Positions 7,576 through 13,763 of a stretch of 13,763 bases of DNA are shown here, one piece after another (the stretch's first letter is position 1; the number at the start of each line of letters is the position of its first letter). The notes beneath the pieces are model-generated. The model was not told the DNA's origin. It saw nothing but the letters and a program-made list of their open reading frames with translations, and ran no database searches. Made by a program: the position numbers and the translations under genes. The stretch is from contig CAZRRN010000063.1 in the NCBI GenBank assembly GCA_964602475.1, positions 1 through 13,763 on the forward strand. The letters are read 5' to 3'. The stretch is from SZUA-448 sp964602475. Its GTDB lineage: Bacteria > Bacillota > Clostridia > Lachnospirales > Lachnospiraceae.

Positions 7576-7635
7576 AGCAATATATAGCAACAACTAATTA
7601 AACATAAGCAAGAAATGAGGAGCAATCAATAGCAA
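7576..7635 (+). repeat. Array of AGCAA direct repeats, candidate regulator sites
   Basis: AGCAA occurs at 7576, 7586, 7607, 7621 and 7631 (start-to-start 10, 21, 14 and 10 bp). The two outer pairs form 15-mers AGCAATATATAGCAA (7576-7590) and AGCAATCAATAGCAA (7621-7635), which agree at 13 positions. Two inverted copies (TTGCT) lie at 7371-7375 and 7401-7405, toward the regulator gene. Direct repeats spaced at one or two helical turns are typical of AraC-family binding sites. Confidence 0.45.
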
Positions 7636-7702
7636 AAAAGAATAAAGTTAGAATATAAATTGGAGATAATTTAGAACTATCTTACAAAGAGGTTAAACTC
7701 CG

Positions 7703-7750
7703 ATGAACGAGTACATGCTATTTCCTGAAAGCAGGAGGAACTGTTTATGA
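7703..7750 (+). CDS. Possible 15-codon leader peptide, coupled to the solute-binding protein gene
   Basis: The ORF encodes MNEYMLFPESRRNCL. AAAGAGG (7686-7692) lies 10 nt before its ATG. Its TGA (7748-7750) overlaps the next gene's ATG (7747-7749) as ATGA, the classic arrangement for translational coupling. Its tandem AGG-AGG arginine codons (7733-7738) are the Shine-Dalgarno sequence of the downstream gene. The ORF also runs through a hairpin that masks that site. It is too short to judge by coding statistics, so this remains a hypothesis based on position. Confidence 0.35.
   Translation: MNEYMLFPESRRNCL
7721..7738 (+). promoter_or_regulatory. Hairpin masking the Shine-Dalgarno site of the solute-binding protein gene
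   Basis: TCCTG (7723-7727) pairs with CAGGA (7732-7736) across a 4-nt loop (AAAG), and two G-U pairs can extend it to 7721/7738. The right arm includes all of AGGAGG (7733-7738), the ribosome binding site 8 nt before the ATG at 7747. Translation of the upstream ORF would melt it. The stem is short, so its stability needs computing. Confidence 0.45.
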
Positions 7751-10659
7751 AACGAACTATTAAGAAGTATGTTCTGATTCCGCTGATTGTTATTGCTGTC
7801 ATTGCCGTGATATTGGTTTACATCAACAGTGATAAACTTGAGTCAAATGAAGAAAAATATGCTGGAGTTGACCTAAGTGCGGATGTTGAGGGAGTCGGAA
7901 AGACTTCGGTTACATATAAAAAGTATCTTACGTCCTATGCAGGAGAACAGCGTCCGGAGGATGTCGTATCAATCGATGTGACATCTTATTCTGATGCAAA
8001 AGCGGTGTCTGTTCTTGAAAACTATGCCGGAGAAGAGAAGGTTCTTCGTTCGAATGAGGATGGATATGTTGAATGGAGCTTTGATGTTGAAGAAGCAGGT
8101 CTCTACAATATATATATTGAGTATTATCAGTGCGAGGGACGAGGAATCGATATTGAACGCTGTCTGTATATCAACGGTGAGCTTCCGTTTACCGGAGCAG
8201 ATGCCTTGACGTTCACAAGAATCTGGAATGATTCCGGGGAAGTTACCCAGGATAATCAGGGAAATGATGTCCGGCCTTCTCAGGTGGAGGCACAACGCTG
8301 GGAAAGCGATTATTTTAGTGATTATATGGGCTATTATGTTGATCCGTATGTTTTTTATTTTGAAAAGGGAACGAATACTATACGACTGGAAGCAGTAAAC
8401 GAACCTATTGTAATACGAAAACTAGAGCTTAGGAATGATACTGTGGAGCTTTCGTATTCGGAATATGCAGTACAATATGAAGGTATTGAAGAAACAATGC
8501 AGTATACGGATTACCTGCAGAAGGTTCAGGGAGAAGAGTCAACTTATCGGTCTTCACCTTCTTTGTATGCTATATTTGATCGTTCTTCCTCAAATACAGA
8601 GCCCTACAGTTCTTCTAAAATAAAGCTTAATGTGATCGGCGGGGATGCATGGCGTGTTGCAGGACAGTGGATTGAATGGGAGATAGAAGTTCCGGAAGAC
8701 GGTATGTATGAGATTTCAATAAAAGGACGCCAAAATTATGAACGTGGAAACGTATCAAACCGTTCTTTGTATCTGGATGGAATCATTCCGTTTGAAGAAG
8801 CGTCTGTTATCGGATTTACCTACAGTAATAAATGGGATTTAACAACTCTTTCCGACGTAGAAGGAAATGCATATAAGTTTTACATGACTGCGGGAACCCA
8901 TACACTTCGTCTTGAGGTTACACTCGGTGATTTTGGTGAGATTCTTCAGGAACTGGAAGATAGTGTTTTCCGTATGAATGAAATGTATCGTAAAATACTG
9001 ATTCTAACCGGGACGACTCCTGATAAGTATCGTGATTATGCGATTGATTCAACTTATCCTGAGGTTATTGAAGGGATGGAGCTTGAAGCAAAAAGGCTTT
9101 ATGAACTTGTTGATCGTGTTGTTGCATATACAGGTCAGAAGGGAGAAGCGATTTCTGTTGCTCAGACACTTGCCGCCCAGATGGAGAAATTTGTGAAGCG
9201 TCCGGATAAGATTCCTCAGACTTTGTCAAATTTCAAAGAAAATATAAGTTCGCTTGGCACTTCAATCCTGTCTATGAGTGAATCAAGACTTGATATTGAT
9301 TATATAGTTGTAAATGCAGCAGAAGCAGAACTTCCGGTAGTGAAAGAGAATTTCTTTAACCGTGCTGCACATGAAATCAGATCATTTTTTTCATCCTTCT
9401 TCGAAGATTATAATTCTCTAGGTAATGTTTATAATGAGGATGAAGCAATTGATGTATGGATGCTGTCCGGACGTGATCAGAGTAATGTTTTAAAAACAAT
9501 GATCGATGATACGTTTACTCCGATGTTTGGAATCGGTGTGAATGTAAGACTGGTTGATGCGGATACACTTCTTCCTTCCGTCGTAGCAGGAACCGGACCG
9601 GATGTTGCTTTATCTGTAACCGCGGATAAGCCTGTAAACTTTGCACTTCGCTCCGCATCGGTTGATCTGACTCAGTTTGAAGGCTGGGAAGAGGTCTTTT
9701 CACAATACCATGAGAGCGCTTATGTTCAATATCAGTACAATGACGGAATATACGCGGTTCCAGAAACGCAGATTTTTAATGTCATGTTCTATCGGACAGA
9801 CATTCTGGAGGAACTTGGAATTGAACCGCCTACGACATGGGACGAGTTTATTGAAATTCTGCCTATTATTCAGCATAAGAATCTTCAGGTTGGTGTTCCT
9901 TCCACAGAACGTAAATTCGGAAATGTTTCGTCTCCGGACCTTTCTGGTTTCTTTGCCCAGTTATATCAAAACGGAGGTTCACTGTATAATGCGAGTGGTT
10001 CGAAGACCTTGATTGACTCCGAAGCGGGCGTTGCCGGATTCGAATTTGTCACTATGCTTTTTACACATTACAAGCTTCCGACAGAATATGATTTTCTGAA
10101 TCGTTTCAGGTCCGGTGAAATGCCTCTTGCTATTGCGGATTACAACTATTATAACACACTTGCTGTATTTGCTCCGGAAATTAGAGGACTTTGGGATTTC
10201 GCGCTGATTCCGGGAACTGTACAGGAAGATGGTTCGGTTGATCATTCCGTCAGTTCATGGGGTGTCTGCTCCATGATGCTTTCCGGAAGTAAAAATCAGG
10301 ATGATGCATGGACCTTTATGAAGTGGTGGGCAGATTCTGATACGCAGGTTCGTTTTGGACGTGAGCTTGAAAGTGTCATGGGCTCCTCTGCACGATATGC
10401 AACAGCGAATACGATTGCTTTTGAACAGCTTACCTGGAGCAAATCACAGAGAGAGGTTTTAGGCAATCAGTGGGAGTGGGTTGTCGGAACACCGGAGGTG
10501 GCCGGTGGATACTATACTTCATGGCACATTGTGAATGCTGTACGAAAGGTTGTAAATGATCTTGATGATCCAAGAGAAACGCTTCTGGATTATGCAAGAA
10601 CGATTAATGAAGAGCTGACGAAGAAACGTAAAGAATTCGGTCTCAGCACAGAAGAATAG
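7747..10659 (+). CDS. Membrane-anchored ABC transporter solute-binding protein with two N-terminal beta-sandwich modules
   Basis: AGGAGG (7733-7738) lies 8 nt before the ATG. At 970 residues the product is more than twice the length of a usual sugar-binding protein. Residues 8-26 form one hydrophobic helix with no lipobox cysteine, so the protein is probably anchored by an uncleaved helix. Two tandem beta-rich modules follow, about 45-232 and 240-400. They are recognisably duplicates: EWSFDVEEAGLYNI (109-122) aligns with EWEIEVPEDGMYEI (310-323), both followed by a (R/S)xLYxxG(E/I)(L/I)PF segment and a T.T(L/I)RLE strand. They resemble carbohydrate-binding (CBM6/35-like) folds. A mostly helical linker runs from about 405 to 555. 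A family-1 extracellular binding domain fills about 566-960, with AIDVWMLSGRDQSN, GTGPDVAL, YNDGIYAVPETQ (664-675) and PPTTWDEF. It should capture sugars for the two permeases encoded directly after it. Aldouronates are inferred from the neighbouring GH67 and UxuB genes. Confidence 0.9.
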   Translation: MKRTIKKYVLIPLIVIAVIAVILVYINSDKLESNEEKYAGVDLSADVEGVGKTSVTYKKYLTSYAGEQRPEDVVSIDVTSYSDAKAVSVLENYAGEEKVLRSNEDGYVEWSFDVEEAGLYNIYIEYYQCEGRGIDIERCLYINGELPFTGADALTFTRIWNDSGEVTQDNQGNDVRPSQVEAQRWESDYFSDYMGYYVDPYVFYFEKGTNTIRLEAVNEPIVIRKLELRNDTVELSYSEYAVQYEGIEETMQYTDYLQKVQGEESTYRSSPSLYAIFDRSSSNTEPYSSSKIKLNVIGGDAWRVAGQWIEWEIEVPEDGMYEISIKGRQNYERGNVSNRSLYLDGIIPFEEASVIGFTYSNKWDLTTLSDVEGNAYKFYMTAGTHTLRLEVTLGDFGEILQELEDSVFRMNEMYRKILILTGTTPDKYRDYAIDSTYPEVIEGMELEAKRLYELVDRVVAYTGQKGEAISVAQTLAAQMEKFVKRPDKIPQTLSNFKENISSLGTSILSMSESRLDIDYIVVNAAEAELPVVKENFFNRAAHEIRSFFSSFFEDYNSLGNVYNEDEAIDVWMLSGRDQSNVLKTMIDDTFTPMFGIGVNVRLVDADTLLPSVVAGTGPDVALSVTADKPVNFALRSASVDLTQFEGWEEVFSQYHESAYVQYQYNDGIYAVPETQIFNVMFYRTDILEELGIEPPTTWDEFIEILPIIQHKNLQVGVPSTERKFGNVSSPDLSGFFAQLYQNGGSLYNASGSKTLIDSEAGVAGFEFVTMLFTHYKLPTEYDFLNRFRSGEMPLAIADYNYYNTLAVFAPEIRGLWDFALIPGTVQEDGSVDHSVSSWGVCSMMLSGSKNQDDAWTFMKWWADSDTQVRFGRELESVMGSSARYATANTIAFEQLTWSKSQREVLGNQWEWVVGTPEVAGGYYTSWHIVNAVRKVVNDLDDPRETLLDYARTINEELTKKRKEFGLSTEE

Positions 10660-10675
10660 AAGGGAGGAGAATAAA

Positions 10676-11614
10676 ATGAATGCATTTTGGACGAGATATT
10701 TTAATAAGAAGAAAAAGAAAGCTAAAATCACAATTAAAAAAATGAAGACAATGAAGATGTGTTATTTTTTCCTTCTTCCTTATGCTTTGTTATTTTTACT
10801 GTTTTATATTGTACCGGTGGGAATGTCAATTGTCCTTAGCTTTACAAATTATAATGTTCTGGAAGCACCTGATTTTATTGGTATTACAAATTATATTAAC
10901 TTGATTCTTGCGGATGATATTTTCCTGATTGCGATTAAAAATACCTTTCTGATTGCAGCAATTACAGGACCGATCGGATATCTTGCTTCCTTTTTGTTTG
11001 CATGGTTTATCTGCGAAATTCCTCCGAAGATCAGAGCATTTGCTGTACTGATTTTCTATGCACCTACAATTTCCGGACAGGTTTATCTGATCTGGTCAAT
11101 TCTGTTCAGTGGAGATTCTTATGGCTACGTAAATGCATTTTTGATGAAATTTGCAATTACCAGTGCTCCAATCAAATGGCTGACTAATCCGGATTATATG
11201 ATGGGAGTTATTCTTCTTGTTATTCTATGGATGAGCCTTGGTACCCAATTCCTTGCATTTGTTGCCGGTCTTCAGGGCGTCGGTAAAGAACAGTATGAAG
11301 CGGGATATGTTGACGGTGTAAAGAACCGTTGGCAGGAATTGTGGTATATTACACTGCCAAATATGAAGCCAATGCTTTTGTTCGGTGCAGTCATGTCCAT
11401 TACGCAGTCGTTTGGTGTTGCTGACGTTACTATGGCACTTGCAGGCTTTCCAAGTACGGATTATGCGGCGAGAACGGTTGTAACACATCTGATTGATTAC
11501 GGACGTGTCCGGTTTGAAATGGGTTATGCTTCTGCAATTGCAACGATTTTGTTCCTCAGTATGATCATCTGTAATAAGGTAGTGCAGGCACTGTTAAAGA
11601 GAGTCGGGACCTGA
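10676..11614 (+). CDS. Carbohydrate ABC transporter permease, MalF type
   Basis: GGGAGGAG (10662-10669) precedes the ATG by a normal distance, 16 bp after the binding-protein stop codon. The 312-residue product begins with a lysine-rich cytosolic tail (11-27), then about six hydrophobic helices, the first at 29-53. The EAA loop that contacts the ATPase is clear: EAGYVDGVKNRWQELWYITLP (208-228), with the conserved DG and the closing LP. It forms a heterodimeric membrane channel with the second permease. No ATPase gene follows, as is common for Gram-positive CUT1 importers that share a MsmK-like ATPase. The substrate is inferred from context. Confidence 0.95.
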   Translation: MNAFWTRYFNKKKKKAKITIKKMKTMKMCYFFLLPYALLFLLFYIVPVGMSIVLSFTNYNVLEAPDFIGITNYINLILADDIFLIAIKNTFLIAAITGPIGYLASFLFAWFICEIPPKIRAFAVLIFYAPTISGQVYLIWSILFSGDSYGYVNAFLMKFAITSAPIKWLTNPDYMMGVILLVILWMSLGTQFLAFVAGLQGVGKEQYEAGYVDGVKNRWQELWYITLPNMKPMLLFGAVMSITQSFGVADVTMALAGFPSTDYAARTVVTHLIDYGRVRFEMGYASAIATILFLSMIICNKVVQALLKRVGT

Positions 11615-11710
11615 TATGCTGCGGCTGATTCTATGAGACTCATAAAGGCAGTCCGTATATTGAAAAAACCATGTACTGCTTCAGTAAAAGACGCAGAAAT
11701 GAGGTAAATA
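11615..11710 (+). other. 96-bp spacer between the permease genes, with palindrome and tiny ORFs
   Basis: The neighbouring genes in this operon are only 12-16 bp apart, so this gap stands out. It contains a 13-bp palindrome TATGAGACTCATA (11632-11644), a 6-codon ORF (11616-11636) and a 24-codon ORF (11633-11707). The second ORF starts in an ATGA overlap with the first and stops 3 nt before the next gene. Neither has a good ribosome binding site. The words AAAGGCAG (11644-11651) and CGCAGAAATG (11692-11701) also occur, in the same order, just before uxuB. Confidence 0.4.
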
Positions 11711-12568
11711 ATGAAAAAGATTAAAAGAAGAAAACCGAATCGTTCAATTGCAGGAGATATCGGAATCTATATTATGCTGATTCTGTTTGGTCTGTTTATG
11801 GCTCTTCCTCTGGTTTATGCAATTAATAATGCGTTCAAACCTCTGGATGAGATATTCCGATATCCACCGAAATTTTTTGTGCAGAATCCGACACTGGATA
11901 ACTTTCAGGATTTGTTTGTTATCATGGGAAAGTCGTGGGTACCTTTTTCAAGATATCTGTTTAATACGGTATTTATTACTGCAGCAGGTACTGCGGGACA
12001 GCTTTTAATTGCTTCTATGGGAGCATATGTACTTGCAAAGTATGATTTCCCGGGATCAAAGGGCTTTTTTAAGATTGTTGTTGTTGCGCTGATGTTCTCA
12101 GGACATGTTACGGCGATTCCAAATTATCTTGTTATGACGTGGCTCGGATGGGTGGATACCTACTGGGCGGTTATCATTCCTGCATTTGCATCTCCAATGG
12201 GACTGTTTCTTATGAAGCAGTTTATGGAAGGAATCCCGGATTCCTTGATGGAAGCAGCAAAAATTGACGGAGCAAAAGAATGGAAGATATTTACCAATAT
12301 TGTTATGCCGAATGTTAAGCCGGCATGGCTGACACTGATTATATTTTCAGTACAGGCATTGTGGAATACGACCGGCAATAACTTCATTTATTCAGAAGAA
12401 CTGAAAACATTGCCTTATGCGCTTCGACAGATTGTAAACGGAGGAGCAAAACGTGCCGGAGTCGGATCGGCGGTTACTCTGATTATGATGATTGTTCCAA
12501 TTACGATTTTTATCTTTTCTGAGAGTAACATTATCGAAACTATGGCAACTTCAGGACTGAAAGACTAG
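11711..12568 (+). CDS. Carbohydrate ABC transporter permease, MalG type
   Basis: GAGG (11701-11704) lies 6 nt before the ATG. The 285-residue product has the MalG-type layout: a basic N-terminus (KKIKRRKPNR), a first helix at about 15-38 leading to a NNAFKPLDE segment, then further membrane helices. The EAA loop EAAKIDGAKEWKIFTNIVMP (181-200) is near-consensus. It is the partner of the MalF-type permease upstream in one importer. The stop codon overlaps the AGGAGG ribosome binding site of the next gene, so the two are tightly coupled. Confidence 0.95.
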   Translation: MKKIKRRKPNRSIAGDIGIYIMLILFGLFMALPLVYAINNAFKPLDEIFRYPPKFFVQNPTLDNFQDLFVIMGKSWVPFSRYLFNTVFITAAGTAGQLLIASMGAYVLAKYDFPGSKGFFKIVVVALMFSGHVTAIPNYLVMTWLGWVDTYWAVIIPAFASPMGLFLMKQFMEGIPDSLMEAAKIDGAKEWKIFTNIVMPNVKPAWLTLIIFSVQALWNTTGNNFIYSEELKTLPYALRQIVNGGAKRAGVGSAVTLIMMIVPITIFIFSESNIIETMATSGLKD

Positions 12569-12580
12569 GAGGAGAAACTA

Positions 12581-13763
12581 ATGAAAAAGAATTTCAAAAA
12601 ATGCATTGTTGTATTTCTTCTTCTGGCGACCGTTGCATTTACTCCTGCGCTTCAGGCAAAAGCGGAGCTGACCTGGTATACATATAATTATGATTTCTTT
12701 GATGAAGAACTGCCTTCTCCGAATGCTTATGTTCCGACCGCAGTATATACAGGAACAGATCTTGGAGTCGGGAATTTTAAAACTCCACAGAGCCTGTATG
12801 TCAGAGATGAGTATGTATATATTGTAGATACAGGAAATAATCGCATACTGGAATATACCTGTATAAATGAACATTTTGAACTTGCTCGCTGTATTGAGTC
12901 CTTTAACAATAACGGAGAAACAGACAGCTTCAATAATCCATATGATGTTTTTGTGGATGAAGAGATGGGACTCTATGTATGTGATACAAAGAACAACCGA
13001 ATTATTCATATGGATCGAAATCTGAATATGATTAAAATCATATACAAACCGGATGACCAGACTCTTGCGGAAAGCTTTGAATTTCTTCCCTGCAAACTGG
13101 TAGTTGACAGTGCGGGAAGAATTTATGTACAGGCGACGAATGTTAATAAAGGATTGATGGAGTTTGACAGCGAAGGAAATTTTACAGCTTATATTGGTGC
13201 AAGCGAAGTAAAATTCGATATGATTGAATATCTTTGGAAGCTGATTTCGACAAAGGAACAGAAGTCGAAGATGGCTCAGTTTGTTCCGACGGAATATAAT
13301 AACCTTGCACTGGATTCGAAGGGCTTTATATATGTAACAACAGCGACCTTTGATGAGTCGGAGCTTCGTGCTGACAAGGCTAAGCCAATCCGTAAACTGA
13401 ACGCAATGGGAACGGATATCCTGGTTAAGAACGGATATTATCCGCCAATCGGTGATCTTTACTGGGGAAGAGCTGGAAGCATCAGCGGGTCTTCTAAATT
13501 TGTGGATATTGTTGTTGCGGATAATGATACATATTATGCACTGGATCGAACCAGAGGAAGAATTTTTGCATATGATTTTCAGGGAAATATGCTGTATGCA
13601 TTTGGTGGAGTCGGCAATAAAGCAGGATATTATACAAATCCATCTGCGATTGAAATGGTTGGTTCTACACTGCTTGTGCTGGATTACGCGTATGGAACAT
13701 TGACCCAGCTTACCATTACGGAATATGGACAACTGATTAATGAAGGTCTGGATTATTACAAGG
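12581..13763 (+). CDS. Secreted NHL-repeat beta-propeller protein (3' end beyond the window)
   Basis: AGGAGG (12567-12572) lies 8 nt before the ATG. The frame is open to the window edge, giving 394 residues so far. A Sec signal peptide (basic KKNFKK, hydrophobic 9-24, probable cleavage after AKA at 28) shows export. NHL-type propeller blades follow: GNFKTPQSLYV...YIVDTGNNRILEY (64-92), FNNPYDVFVDEEMGLYVCDTKNNRI (117-141), then more divergent blades at about 170-200 and 240-262, ALDRTRGRIFAYD, and KAGYYTNPSAIEM (347-359). NHL propellers usually bind protein, RNA or glycan partners. Outside the cell and co-transcribed with a sugar importer, a glycan- or transporter-binding role is plausible but not shown. 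No catalytic motif is recognised. Whether it ends in a membrane anchor cannot be seen. Confidence 0.88.
   Translation, partial: MKKNFKKCIVVFLLLATVAFTPALQAKAELTWYTYNYDFFDEELPSPNAYVPTAVYTGTDLGVGNFKTPQSLYVRDEYVYIVDTGNNRILEYTCINEHFELARCIESFNNNGETDSFNNPYDVFVDEEMGLYVCDTKNNRIIHMDRNLNMIKIIYKPDDQTLAESFEFLPCKLVVDSAGRIYVQATNVNKGLMEFDSEGNFTAYIGASEVKFDMIEYLWKLISTKEQKSKMAQFVPTEYNNLALDSKGFIYVTTATFDESELRADKAKPIRKLNAMGTDILVKNGYYPPIGDLYWGRAGSISGSSKFVDIVVADNDTYYALDRTRGRIFAYDFQGNMLYAFGGVGNKAGYYTNPSAIEMVGSTLLVLDYAYGTLTQLTITEYGQLINEGLDYYK

Larger units (their letters stand above)
7259..7746. promoter_or_regulatory. Divergent control region between the AraC-type gene and the transporter operon
   Basis: This is 488 bp of AT-rich sequence holding no normal-sized gene. 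Visible in it are a perfect palindrome (7337-7353), a near-perfect one (7473-7491), AGCAA-type motifs in both orientations (inverted at 7371 and 7401; direct at 7576, 7586, 7607, 7621 and 7631), outer inverted arms GCGTAT (7317-7322) / ATACGC (7360-7365), a short upstream ORF (7703-7750) and a hairpin over the transporter ribosome binding site. TATAAT occurs at 7341-7346 and TATAAA at 7419-7424, but neither has a good -35 element at 16-18 bp. That would fit an activator-dependent promoter. Confidence 0.7.

Noticed and set aside
12578..13732. 384-codon open frame on the minus strand
   Set aside because: It lies entirely opposite the NHL gene, whose plus frame has a ribosome binding site, signal peptide and repeats. 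The antisense translation is a low-complexity mix rich in I, S, C, R and K with no recognisable domain.
1..13763. tRNA, rRNA, CRISPR array, insertion sequence or phage integration site
   Set aside because: I saw no cloverleaf, no regularly spaced identical repeats, no transposase or integrase motifs and no terminal repeats on reading both strands.

Overview
The window looks like chromosome of an anaerobic, low-GC Gram-positive, most likely a xylan-using Lachnospiraceae (Clostridia). The evidence is the moderate-to-low GC, strong AGGAGG/GGAGG ribosome binding sites, an ABC sugar importer without its own ATPase gene, and the protein types present. This placement is inferred from gene content; no rRNA or other marker lies in the window. 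The theme is uptake and breakdown of glucuronic-acid-decorated xylo-oligosaccharides (aldouronates).

Left block (1-6314, plus strand). A clean terminator of an upstream gene (21-50) is followed by three co-directional genes. The first encodes an unusual one-chain protein: XRE-type DNA-binding domain, cupin sensor fold and complete acyl-CoA synthetase (145-2448). The second encodes a cytosolic GH67 alpha-glucuronidase (2494-4515). The third, after a structured 194-bp leader, encodes a fructuronate reductase/mannonate oxidoreductase (4710-6314). Biochemically, GH67 releases (methyl)glucuronate from imported oligomers, and UxuB acts one isomerisation step later in hexuronate breakdown. The isomerase, mannonate dehydratase and KDG enzymes are not in the window.

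Middle (6315-7746). A strong bidirectional terminator separates uxuB from a convergent AraC-type regulator with a cupin sensor domain (6332-7258, minus). The regulator is divergent from a transporter operon across a 488-bp AT-rich control region. That region contains a perfect 17-bp palindrome with TATAAT inside it, a second 19-bp palindrome, an array of AGCAA motifs, and a 15-codon upstream ORF. The upstream ORF runs through a Shine-Dalgarno-masking hairpin and ends in an ATGA overlap with the next start codon.

Right block (7747-13763, plus strand). This is a compact operon encoding a 970-residue membrane-anchored solute-binding protein, two MalF/MalG-type permeases and a secreted NHL beta-propeller protein that runs off the window. 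The binding protein carries two tandem beta-sandwich modules and a helical linker ahead of its family-1 binding domain. The regulator presumably controls this operon and possibly the uronate genes. The uptake substrate is inferred from the neighbouring GH67 and UxuB genes and not read from the transporter itself.
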